From Schizochytrium sp. CCTCC M209059 (Eukaryota; Sar; Bigyra; Thraustochytrida; Thraustochytriidae): a stretch of DNA of 64,000 bases. A program made the position numbers and the translations under genes. The notes beneath the pieces are model-generated. The model saw only the letters and a list, made by a program, of their open reading frames with translations, searched no databases and was not told where the DNA came from. Below are positions 1-9,606 of this stretch, piece by piece; within the stretch, counting starts at the first letter, position 1, and every line of letters starts with the position of its first letter. The stretch covers positions 106,145-170,144 of the forward strand of contig KN805403.1 of assembly GCA_000818945.1 (NCBI GenBank). Direction: 5' to 3'.

Positions 1-985
1 AACCTCTTCGCGTCGAGTCCGGTGCGAGCAAGCAAGCGAGCGAGCGCAGGCGACATTGCGCGGCCGCGGAGGTCAGGCGCAGCGTGCCTTCAGCGAACGC
101 TCGCTCTCGCTCTGTCCAGCGGAGCTCGCGCAGTCCGTGAAGGTCGCGTCGCATCGCATCTATCTCCCTGCGGCGAATTTGGTTTTCATCGCGGCGAGGC
201 CCCGAACGTCACAATTCCTTCATCGCAGCGCATCCCTCCTCGTCTCATCTGATAACCCCACCGAGCCCGTCTCGGCGGCGGCGGCGGGCGCGCGGAGGCC
301 TGCTCCGCGCGAAGCCTCGCGAGGCGCGGTGCGCGCACAGGCAGGCAGGCAGCGCAGGCAGGCAGGCGCGCAGGCGGGCACGCAGGCCTCCCTCCCTCCA
401 TCCCCGCATCCCTCAATTTCCGCGGCTCGTCATCGCTTCCCGAGCCCAGCCAGGCTCGAGGCCGCGGCTGCAGCGCGAGCGGCGCAGGCAGCGCAGGCAG
501 GCAGGCAGCGCAGGCGCGCAGGCTGCCCTCGGGCGCCGCGCAGGGTCCGGGTCCCGCGCCGAGTCCCGCGCAGGCAGGCAGGCAGGCAGGCAAGCGAGGC
601 GAGGCGAAGAAAGAGAGGCGGACGCCGGGGCCCCAGTTTGCGCGAGATCAGGGGCCCGCGCAACGCAACCCGGCGCGGCGCCGAGAGCGCGCACCTGCAC
701 ACTGCTGAAAGAACTGCTATCTATACACCGCGAGACGCGACGCGACGCGACGCGACGCGACACGCGCGCTCTTCCCCGGCTGCCGCGCCTGCCGTCCGTG
801 GCGCGCGACCGCCGGCGGCGACACAGCGCGCACGCGCGCGAGCGGGCGGGCGCCCGGAGAAACGCGCAGCGCGAGGAGAGGGCGAACGAACGAACGCTAG
901 AAAAAAAAGCACGCATAGGTCTGTCTCGCGGGTAGCATATACTATACGAGACTATAGGTGTGCGTCATCGTGACACATTGCGAAG
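1..985. other. GC-rich low-complexity upstream region
   Basis: No convincing gene. Long open frames exist on both strands, but they are rich in Arg, Ala and Pro, match no family I know and follow short GC-rich repeats. Runs of the tetramer CAGG sit at about 338-368, 484-512 and 571-596, and a GACGC pentamer run at about 731-765. The last few hundred bases probably contain the promoter and 5' UTR of the ankyrin gene that starts at 986. Confidence 0.55.
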
Positions 986-3205
986 ATGCCGCAGGAGCTG
1001 GAGCCGTTGGTGACGGCGGACCCCGTGCAGGGCCCGGAGCCGGCAGGCGCGGCGGAGACGGCGGCGACGTCGACGGCGGCGACGAGGAGGCGGACGAGGA
1101 GCAAGATGCAGCACAAGGCGTTCGACGAGCCGCAGGAGCTGGACGCGGAGCTGGAGCGCGGCGAGGAGGGCGCGGCAGGCGCTGCTGCGAGACGCGGCAG
1201 TCCGCGGAGGACCAAGGCCGCCTCAGCGGGCGGCAAGAGCGGGAAGAAGAAGACGCAAAAGAGTGAGAAGCGCATGAAGAAGGTCTCGTCGTCGGTGGTG
1301 GACTGCGAGGATGAATTCCTTCCGGGAGACGCCCCGGCGAGGAGAAGCGAGGCCAAGCAGAGCACGGCCAGGAGCGACGTCGAAGCGTGCCCGCAAGAAG
1401 AAGACGAAGAGTGCAGAGTCGTCGACGAGGAAGACAGTCCAGGACTCCGATCGCTCAATAACTGCAGCTATGATGACTCAGATGATGAAACCTTGATCAA
1501 CGACGAAGCAACGGACGACGGCGAGATCGAGATCGAGATCGATGATTGCAACGGCGACGGCGAACAGAACGATGACAGCATTCAAGCCATCGAAACATCT
1601 TCCATGCCCGATCTCGGCTACCTTGACATTGAAGTTTCCCGAAGCACTCGAAAGCGCGCGCGAGGCAGCAAGAAGACCAAGTGGACCTCCAGCAAATCAG
1701 ACAATGATCCTCACGAGGTGCGTGAGAGCGAGCCAACAAGCATGCATGGCCCAGACGTTCCTGACATACACGTTGCCTCAGAAGAAGAGGATCGCGATGA
1801 TGCCGAGCTTGTCCACGATATTTCTATTTCCAATCTGGGGTGCCCGAGCTGCTGGACGGGAATTTGGCAGTCTTTGCGACATTATCGACGTATGCGCTCC
1901 AAACGCTCTCGCAGCAGATGCCGCGCCTCGCGCAAATCGCAGACGATGGCCGAGTCACATTCTTCGGCGCTTCTGTCAGAGTCCGAAGACCCCGAGCGCT
2001 CTCCCGCCGTGGCTGTGCAAGAGGAGACCGGTCAGGTCGGGGAACGTGCGCAGGCGCTGCGCGCCTTATTATCGCCAACATGGGGAGAGTTCATGGAAAT
2101 CCTCGAGGCAAGAGATCTTGACGGCGTGCGCCGCATTGTGGGCCAACCACAAGTACAATGCGCCCTTCCCGTCTGGAGAAATTCTAGAGGCGAGAGCATT
2201 CTGCACGTGCTCTGCCGCACACATGGGGCCGCGGTCCTAGACCTCGTTCTCTCGGGTATCGATTCTCCCACGCGTGGCTCGCTGGTGTCTGGCGTGACGG
2301 AGCGCGGACGTGGCATGCTTCCCCTGCATGTTGCAAGCGCCGAGGGCGACGTGGACTGTGTACGTGTGCTTCTCCGCCATGGGGCTGCTGCCCGCTGTCC
2401 GCGCGACAATTATGGTCTCACGGCTCTGCATCGCGCTGCCGGCAACGGCCACGGTGAGGTTTGCCGCGTCTTGCTCGAGGCGGGCGCCGATTCTCTGGTC
2501 CGGGACCACGGCGGCTTCACCGCTTGGCACCGGGCATGTTTTCATGGCCATGTCGATGTCCTCAAGGCCCTCATGATCAACGAGGAGGATGAGCATCACT
2601 CGTGTGCTCGCTTCATCGAGGAGGATGCCAAGCTCACGAGTCGTGGGCGTTCTGCGCTTCATCATGTCGTTTCCAACACCTCTTCTGGACCTAATTGCGA
2701 GGAGATGGTGCGCTTGCTGGTGCGTGGCGTTGGCGTCAACCCCAATTTGCGCTGCAGCGAGGGACGCACGCCGTTGCACGACGCCGCCCTTAGTGGCAAC
2801 GTCTACGCGGTGGATGCTCTGCTTCGCTTCGGAGCGAATATTAACATGCAAGTGACCGGCTCGGGCAGTACGCCGCTGCACCTTGCCGTCGAGAATTTCC
2901 AGATTGGCGTTTGTGCGACCTTGCTGCAGCATCCAGATATTAACTTGTGTGTTCGGGACGCATCTGGACTTACGCCAGAGCTTCTCGCCGTCGACGAATC
3001 TCGCTACGAGATTCTGGATGTTTTTGGCAGTCCTGAAATTGGCCGCGCAAGGGCCAAAAACAAGGCCCTTAAGAGAGCTCAGGGTCAGTCATCTCCGCGG
3101 GCTCAATCCGCTTTCGTCAGTCCTGGTGCAGGCGCGACTGCTGCTAACAGCACTGGCGCTAAACGTGCCACAAAATCTTCGTCTCGATCTGTTGCCATTT
3201 GGTGA
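986..3205 (+). CDS. Ankyrin-repeat protein with long charged N-terminus
   Basis: 739 residues in one exon. Residues 1-300 are low-complexity: Ala/Glu-rich, then basic (RRRTRSK, KSGKKKTQKSEKR), then strongly acidic Asp/Glu stretches. This layout is common in nuclear proteins. From about residue 395 to 690 there are six or more ankyrin repeats, with clear cores such as LPLHVASAEGDVDCVRVLL, TALHRAAGNGHGEVCRVLL, TPLHDAALSGNVYAVDALL and TPLHLAVENFQIGV. One repeat carries an insertion (about 530-560). The C-terminus is basic and Ser-rich. Ankyrin repeats bind proteins; the partner is unknown. The first ATG of the frame (986) fits a normal start. No catalytic domain is visible. Confidence 0.85.
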   Translation: MPQELEPLVTADPVQGPEPAGAAETAATSTAATRRRTRSKMQHKAFDEPQELDAELERGEEGAAGAAARRGSPRRTKAASAGGKSGKKKTQKSEKRMKKVSSSVVDCEDEFLPGDAPARRSEAKQSTARSDVEACPQEEDEECRVVDEEDSPGLRSLNNCSYDDSDDETLINDEATDDGEIEIEIDDCNGDGEQNDDSIQAIETSSMPDLGYLDIEVSRSTRKRARGSKKTKWTSSKSDNDPHEVRESEPTSMHGPDVPDIHVASEEEDRDDAELVHDISISNLGCPSCWTGIWQSLRHYRRMRSKRSRSRCRASRKSQTMAESHSSALLSESEDPERSPAVAVQEETGQVGERAQALRALLSPTWGEFMEILEARDLDGVRRIVGQPQVQCALPVWRNSRGESILHVLCRTHGAAVLDLVLSGIDSPTRGSLVSGVTERGRGMLPLHVASAEGDVDCVRVLLRHGAAARCPRDNYGLTALHRAAGNGHGEVCRVLLEAGADSLVRDHGGFTAWHRACFHGHVDVLKALMINEEDEHHSCARFIEEDAKLTSRGRSALHHVVSNTSSGPNCEEMVRLLVRGVGVNPNLRCSEGRTPLHDAALSGNVYAVDALLRFGANINMQVTGSGSTPLHLAVENFQIGVCATLLQHPDINLCVRDASGLTPELLAVDESRYEILDVFGSPEIGRARAKNKALKRAQGQSSPRAQSAFVSPGAGATAANSTGAKRATKSSSRSVAIW

Positions 3206-3937
3206 GGCGAAACTGTGTCTACTAACTATGAATTCTGTAAACAATATGTTTTCTCTTTTTAAAAAGCATCATTGGCAAATTTGGCTGGACTTGCTAGATA
3301 CCATTTGGAGATTCGCCGAGATGAGACATACATTGGCTTTTCGCTCGCACCTTCTTTCACTCAGACTTGTTTTTGTCATTCTCGCGATACCCCCATCATC
3401 TCAAGAAGAATGCTGTCGTCATTAAGCGAACCACATCACCCTCTCTTGCAAGGCAAAGAAAGGGCAGACGGTCGGCCAAACTTCAAGTCGTGTATAGGCC
3501 CAATGCGAAACAAAAAACCATGGTTTGGCATGCGAGAATTTAACTTGAACGCGCCACCGTCTCAAGAACGCTCTTCATGCAAATAGCCTCCTTTCTGACC
3601 ACGTGTGTCGTGCTTCTCGGACACAGCGTGTGTCGTGCTTCTCGGACACAGCTTGTCCTAAATGAAAAAGCTGATAATCAGAATCATCAGACCAGACCAA
3701 CATTGTGCTTGCATGCTCGTAGCCTTTGTGATCGATGCGGTGTTTGTGCGACATGAGGTAAGCAACTCCTGGGTCTGCGCGCGCCAAATTACGTCCCTCA
3801 CGTACCAATACCGCATCGCAAGGCGAGACAGTCGCCACGGGCGTGCACCTTTGCGCGCGCGCGTGCTTGCAAGCGGGCGCGACTAAGCAGTTCGCTCTGG
3901 GGATGGCCGCGTATGCGGGGCGAAAGCCGCGCTCAAT
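3206..3937. other. Intergenic spacer, AT-richer
   Basis: Holds the 3' flank of the ankyrin gene and the 5' flank of the LRR gene. Short open frames here (for example one of 104 codons from 3272) have no recognisable features. The only distinct structure is the perfect 25-bp tandem duplication listed separately. Confidence 0.5.
3603..3652. repeat. Perfect 25-bp tandem duplication
   Basis: Two identical adjacent 25-base copies (3603-3627 and 3628-3652) that begin GTGTGTCGTGCTTCTCGG. No coding role is apparent; it lies about 290 bases upstream of the LRR gene start. Confidence 0.9.
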
Positions 3938-6900
3938 ATGGATTTCGTTGACGTACTTTGGTCGGTTTGGAATGAGTGGAAATTCAGACGAAGGACGACA
4001 CGCCAAGTGATCAAAGCTGTCAGGGAGGGCAACACCAGGCTTGAGTACGTAACAAAGCGCGAGCGATCTCGCGGAGACCAGACTAGTTCTCTTACTCACA
4101 CGCTCACACGGCTTGTCGTGTAGTAATGCATTGGCTCGCTTCCTTGATCAATCAAATGCGTAGGCTTTCTCACCATGAACTTGGCGCCAAAGGCACGAAG
4201 CGGCTGGCCAAGATACTCAAGCAAAATGAGACACTACACATCCTCCTGTGAGTTCTAGCAACTGAGGCCAGGAAGAGTTTCGGCAGAGCAAAGTAAACAA
4301 CCACGAAGAAAGTTGGCTCACGTTTCTCTTTGCGCTGACGGCTCCTTGGTTTCTCTTTTTGAAATGTGCAGTCTTGAATACAACCGAATTAACGCCGAGG
4401 GCGCCATAGCCCTGAGCGCAATGCTCAAGCAGAACCGATCTCTCAAACATCTTGAGTAAGTTCTAGTACGCTTCATGCAAAAATAGGTTGCAGATGTAAA
4501 CTCACGCATCTGCCTAAATTATGGGTTTCTTCTGGTGTTGCCACTGTTTGGCTGCACAGACTTCATTGGAACAACATTGGCAATGAGGGAGGTATGTCTC
4601 TGGGCGAGATGCTAAAGCGCAACGAGACGCTGGAGCTCTTGAGGTAAGTTGCGGGACCTACAGTATTGGTTAAAGTCTAGTACTAGCTCCGACTTGCTCA
4701 TGCGCCAATGCTCTCGGTCGAATTTTTGTTTTTCGCATCCTTTGTTTTTCTCGATAAACGCGCAGCATCTCTTGGAATGGGATCGGCGTCGAGGGCTGCA
4801 AGGCGCTGGCAGATGCATTAGTGGAAAATAGGACATTGCTAATTTTGTCGTAAGTTTCAGGGGCTGACTGCCTGACTCAGAGACTGGCTGCCTAAAAAGG
4901 CATGCACACACGCACGCAAAGAAGCGCGTCTCACTCACAAACCTGTCTCTACGGCTCACCTTGAGTTATTCCGACAACAACGTGTCTTGCTGCTTCTTTG
5001 GCGTCGAACTCACAGACTTGATGGCAACCCCATTGGCAATGGAGGCAGCAAGGCGCTGGGCGAGGCGCTCAAGCAGAACAACACGCTGTCAAAATTGTAG
5101 TAGGTCGCATACATCGAGGCTGGCAAGGGTAAAGGAATACGAGTTGGCTCACTCACGCATTCGAGAATGTTCGTCATTGTTCGTCTTTGTTGATGAGGAA
5201 TGCGCAGTCTTGACAAAACTCAAACGGGCAATGATGGCGCCAAGGCGTTAGGCGAGGCACTCAAGCACAACGAAATTCTATCAATATTAAAGTACGTTGC
5301 CGGACTAGCGGTTTGCAAACGACGCAAACAGGATTTGCATCTGTATTGACTTGCTTCAATTGACAATCCACAGACTTGGTACCAATAGAATCCACGACGA
5401 GGGCGGCACAGCCCTGGGCGAGGGACTTGCGCAAAACAAGGCGCTGAAGAGGCTGATGTAAGTCACGCGGACTGACAAAGCCGTAAAATGTGGTAGGCGG
5501 CAGCAAACAAGAGTGGCCCACTCACATTAACGCTCTCCTACGCGGCTTATTTTTAATTTGAACTCGCTTGTTATCTCCTCATCGACAATTGCGCAGCCTT
5601 GAGGAGAATGGGATTGGTGTCAGAAGTGCCACGGCGCTGAGCGTGGCACTCAAGCAGAACAAGGCGCTCGAAGAGTTAAAGTAAGTTTCAACCAGGCAAG
5701 ACTCCAGCTGGTCTCTCAATCACTCACTCACCCACGCACGGCTTTTTGCGTCTTACTATGGTTCGCTTTCTCCTTGTCAATAAATCTTCAGTCTAAGTTA
5801 CAATGTAATCAGAAACGAAGGCGCGAAGGCTTTGGGCGAAGGACTCAAGAACAACAAGACTCTAAAGGACCTTGAGTAAGTTATGAATGAACTGAAGAAA
5901 AGTAAAGCAAAGTAGCAGAGCAGAGCAGAGCAATGTGGCTCACTTATAAATTCGAGACTTTGGCTTGCCATGTTTGTCCATCTGCTTGGAAAACCGCAGC
6001 CTTGATAGCAATGAAATCGGCGACGAGGGCAGTAACGCCCTGGGCGAGGCGCTCGAGCAGAATACGACGCTGAAGGGACTTAAGTAAGTTACAGAGTCTT
6101 TAGCTGGCACCATGAAGCAGGCAAAAAGCAAAGCAAACAAAATAAAGGGCAGCGCGGTTCACTCACATACACATACGACCTTGCCCATCATGATGTCTTT
6201 ACTTTTGCTCTCGTCCGCAGTCTTGGTGTCAACCGACTCAGCCATGAGGGCCTGAGGGCGCTGGCTGAAGCGTTGACGCAAAACAAATCGCTTCAATCTC
6301 TGGGGTAAGTCGCAATGGATAAGGCTGGCAAAAGTGATTTGCAAACCCATACCAAAACAAAGTAAAGCGGTGTAATCACGTACCGGGTTTCACGACTTGC
6401 CTCATTCCAATATAAAAATTGACTTGCCCACTCACTCTCGACATATGTGCAGCTTACATAGAAATCAAATTGGCGACGATGGCGCAAAGGTCCTAGCCGA
6501 GGCGCTACAGCAGAATGAGGCGTTGCAGAAGCTTGAGTAAGTTACGAAAACAGAGTCGAGCAAAGCAAAGCAAATTCAAGGATGGACGAAGCGAGAGCGA
6601 AAGCGAAATAAAGCGAGCGATTTACTTACAATATCCGGAACGATGGTTGCCTTTGATCTGAATTGGGTTAAATTTGCTCTCACTCTTAAACACTCACACG
6701 TTTGTTCCCGCTCGTTTCTACGGGTGTGTAGCCTCAGCAAAAGTTCAATCAGCACAGAGGGCTGCACGGCTCTAGCCGAGGCGCTCAAGCAGAACAATAC
6801 GCTTGAAAGTCTGAAGTATGTCGCAATCATTGCCGTTGTCGGGTAATCTATACAAAAAGCGAAACAACAACCAGAATTTACTCACGCATTTGCAAATGAA

Positions 6901-7349
6901 CGTGCGGCTCGTCCTGTCATGTCGTCGTGAAATGGCGTGCTGTCTCTCATTTTCAACGATGCGCAGTCTCAGAGACAATCTTATTGGCGATGATGGCGCC
7001 CAAGCGCTGGCCGAGGCTCTCGAACAGAACACGACGCTATTGCGTTTGTAGTAAGTTACTATGTCTGATCCAGGCGGAAATGGTGAATGAAAATCAAGGC
7101 ATAACAGATGGCTCACCAGGGTATCCGGCGGGCCTACGATTGCTTGGCTTGAGTTCTTTGATTTCGTCTTCAATGAAATGGTATTCTTTTGGTCAACAAA
7201 TGCGCAGTGTGGAAGAAAACAAATTTGGGCCTGACGGACGCGCCGCGCTGTTTGAGGCGCGTAAGCGGACTCGATGGGTTCAATTGGATTTGCGGGAAGT
7301 CACAGTCATCGAGGCTAAGGATGAGAGGGAATGCGAACAAGCGGCATAA
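3938..7349 (+). CDS. NLRC3/RNH1-type LRR protein, one LRR per 84-nt exon (16 exons)
   Basis: Predicted exons: 3938-4044, 4164-4247, 4372-4455, 4560-4643, 4766-4849, 5016-5099, 5208-5291, 5374-5457, 5597-5680, 5792-5875, 6000-6083, 6221-6304, 6453-6536, 6732-6815, 6967-7050, 7208-7349. All introns are GT-AG, mostly GTAAGT donors and GCGCAG or similar acceptors. All 14 internal exons are exactly 84 nt and phase 2, so each adds one 28-residue LRR of ribonuclease-inhibitor type (pattern L..N.IG.EG..ALAEALKQN.TL..L). The spliced product is about 474 residues, almost pure LRR, with no NACHT, TM or signal peptide visible. Exon 1 is the least certain: ATG 3938 gives a short charged lead whose end (AVREGNTRLE) already looks like an LRR end. 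The terminal exon reads through a former intron to a stop. RI-type LRRs are protein-binding horseshoes; the ligand is unknown. Confidence 0.85.
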
Positions 7350-7766
7350 AAATGGCTCACTAACAGACGCGAACCTACGGCTTATCTTGACCTGTCTTAT
7401 TTGGAGATTTCAGTTGGCGCCCAGGCCAAAGTACTAGATCCCCACGAGCACCTGAACCCGGCTCTTAACATTAGTAATGGCCTAGGCAGCAATGATATTT
7501 GACGTTAACCCGCTCATGATTACCCTTGTTGGCGTTGTGATGGGCTTTGCATTGGTGCGGTAGCCAGCGATGGTCACCAAGCTTTTGGTATTCATGTCTC
7601 GTGAGCAGAAGGAGGCGTTCTCGGCGGCGCGTATCGTTGCAAATCTTGCTTCATAGCCCCGTGTCTCGTGTCGAGGAGAGTACTTTTTTAAAGAACATGC
7701 CCTTGCCCTTCATCTCCGTAACTTGCGTTCGTAGAAAAAGTTGATACTTTCAAGTAGAATCAAAAC
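7350..7766. other. Spacer with decayed LRR intron/exon remnant
   Basis: Bases 7350-7422 continue the former intron of the LRR gene (ATGGCTCACTAACAG, then ACGGCTTAT, then TTTCAG), followed by a short exon-like remnant from about 7423 that loses the LRR frame. The remainder has no recognisable coding signal. Confidence 0.5.
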
Positions 7767-7967
7767 ATGAATGAGAACGATGCAAAGACAGTGCCGATGG
7801 AGAAGACAACACCGGTAGCGCAGATGGATGGCGATCCATTGCTAGAAGTGAGAGCGTCTTGCGCAGACATCACGGATAACAACAACCTGCGCAGGGATCC
7901 ATTAAGCAGATCCCCTTTGTTCATAAAGCTAAATTATGCTGTGCGGTCTGTACGAGTGTTCGTCTGA
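7767..7967 (+). CDS. Hypothetical small ORF (66 aa)
   Basis: A 66-codon frame beginning MNENDAKTVPMEKTTPV. Composition is ordinary and protein-like rather than low-complexity, but no family is recognised. It ends 24 bases before the ATG of the next small frame on the same strand, so the two may be pieces of one gene with a missed splice or frameshift. Could be non-coding. Confidence 0.2.
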   Translation: MNENDAKTVPMEKTTPVAQMDGDPLLEVRASCADITDNNNLRRDPLSRSPLFIKLNYAVRSVRVFV

Positions 7968-7991
7968 CAAGCATTTAAATTTCGGCCTAAG

Positions 7992-8300
7992 ATGCTGAAA
8001 TACGTTGAGCGAGCTACATGCGAGTGGTTCTTGCACAACGAAGAGTCGCCGCCGGTGTTGCGCCCCGAGGAGAGTCAAAGCTTCAATGACGAAGCGATTC
8101 GTAGATGCTTGCAATACAGCAATTGCAGAATTAGTAGTGACGGGGATAGAGCCCAAATACAAGTTGCAATTCTGAAACTTATGGCAAGGGCTAAATTATA
8201 TTTTAACACCGGCGATTCCTATGAGTTTGTTGTGCGTTTGCTCGCTCTTTTAAAAACACGAAACACTTCCACTTTCCCTGCGCAGAAAGAAGAAAGCTGA
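7992..8300 (+). CDS. Hypothetical small protein (102 aa)
   Basis: A 102-codon frame starting MLKYVERATCEWFLHNEE. It has a balanced, helical-looking composition (AIRRCLQYSNC; QVAILKLMARAKLYF) and no recognised domain, signal or TM. A pyrimidine-rich CCCTGCGCAG just before the last six codons resembles a splice acceptor, so the true 3' end may differ. It converges on SLX9, whose stop is 28 bases away. Confidence 0.3.
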   Translation: MLKYVERATCEWFLHNEESPPVLRPEESQSFNDEAIRRCLQYSNCRISSDGDRAQIQVAILKLMARAKLYFNTGDSYEFVVRLLALLKTRNTSTFPAQKEES

Positions 8301-8328
8301 GCGGCGGCAAAGAATATGGACAGATGCA

Positions 8329-8934
8329 TTACGCGGACTCGTTCTCAAGACGCTGACGCAAGTGCTCTTGCACAGCAGCTACAGGGTTCTGCGCCATTGA
8401 CGGATGGTTGAGCACCTGCTTAAAAAGCGAGACCTCGGCGAGCTGGATTTGCTTGCGCGCACGGTTGCGGAGTCGCTTGCGGGAACCAGTTCCAGCATTG
8501 CCCTCCTCATCTTCCTCTTGATGGCCGCTCTGCCGCCGTGATTTGTTCTTGCTGCTGCCTGCGCGGGGCTTCAAGGCCTCGATTTCACTGAGCGAGTTCG
8601 TGAGCGCCTCTGACAGCGAGCTCACGTTGCCGAGGGCCTCGCCATGGCTACGGACAGCTTTGACCACTTCAAGTTCGCGTTTGGACTCACGCAGCTTGTC
8701 AAGAAAACGGTCTCGTTTCGTCGCTCTCCTCTTCCGAGCTGCTTCCACGCCCGCTGGCGCCGCGTGGCGCTTGGCGGTGGGCTCCTGCTTGCCCGCCGCC
8801 AGCTCGACATTCTTTGCGCCGTGGCCTTCGCTGGCGACAACCTTGGCCCGCGCCAGGGACTGCGGCTTAGACCCTAGAACAAGGTCGGCGCGCAATGCGC
8901 GCCGTACGCCGTCCTTCCTTCGCGCCTTGGGCAT
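8329..8934 (-). CDS. SLX9: SLX9-like ribosome biogenesis protein
   Basis: 201 residues, very basic. The N-terminus (MPKARRKDGVRRALR) and centre (KRRATKRDRFLDKL) carry basic patches. The C-terminal 40 residues hold the family-like signature: a basic helix (RNRARKQIQLAEVSLFKQVL), then HPSMAQNP and a closing VQEHLRQRL. In yeast, Slx9 associates with pre-40S particles and helps process and export the small subunit; the human homologue was formerly FAM207A. Size is typical for the family (about 200-230). The assignment rests on the C-terminal motif and overall charge. Confidence 0.6.
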   Translation of the reverse strand: MPKARRKDGVRRALRADLVLGSKPQSLARAKVVASEGHGAKNVELAAGKQEPTAKRHAAPAGVEAARKRRATKRDRFLDKLRESKRELEVVKAVRSHGEALGNVSSLSEALTNSLSEIEALKPRAGSSKNKSRRQSGHQEEDEEGNAGTGSRKRLRNRARKQIQLAEVSLFKQVLNHPSMAQNPVAAVQEHLRQRLENESA

Positions 8935-9606
8935 CTTCGCGCGCGCCTTTGCTACTCTGCCGGCGTCTTGCTTCGGGTTTGCGCACCACCACTCGCTCTG
9001 CCCGTCCTATAATGCTGGGACAGCCTCCAAGAGAACAAGGGGAAGAGAACGGCCCCGAAGCAAGAAACCATGCACGGCCTGCGCGGGCGCGCCTCCGACT
9101 AGGTTGCCTCTCTTTCTGACGCTCGATACAAGACCTCTGGTTGAGGGTTGCTTTGCAAGCGTAGACACGTTCGACCTTGATACCGCGTCGGACCGTCAAA
9201 GATGAATGTGCGTGCTAGCGGCGGTAGCTTCGAATTGATCGTTTTTGCGCGAGGAAAAATTGGAACGCTCTCAACACGATGACGCCATGCCAAGCAATGC
9301 TATGCCAGTAAGGACGAAGTGAAAAGGTAGTGCGACTACAAGTAAAATGTCAAGCAGTTTGTAGAATCCACTGTCAACATTTGCCGGAATGGTTTCTCAC
9401 GATAGCCCAAGGGACTTGAACGATCTTGTCAAATGGAGCGAGGAAAGTAAAAGGAGGAGGTACAGATGAAATGATTTTTTTGGCCATCAAGCGATCAAAT
9501 ACTAGCGATTCCCAGCTCATCAGCTGATTGAGACGCAAACAAACAGATTAATGTTCGCGCTCATGCGGGAAAAGAAGAGGGAAAAAAAAAAACATCCTTA
9601 GTCTTT
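8935..9606. other. Intergenic region between SLX9 and SMG8
   Basis: About 670 bases between two minus-strand genes, holding the SLX9 promoter and the SMG8 3' flank. GC-rich near SLX9 and AT-richer near SMG8, with a purine run (GAAAAAAAAAA) at about 9578-9593. No gene is supported here. Confidence 0.5.

Noticed and set aside
56..973. 305-codon + frame at the left edge
   Set aside because: Arg/Ala/Gln composition driven by CAGG and GACGC repeats, no domain, ends just before the ankyrin gene start; treated as leader or spacer.
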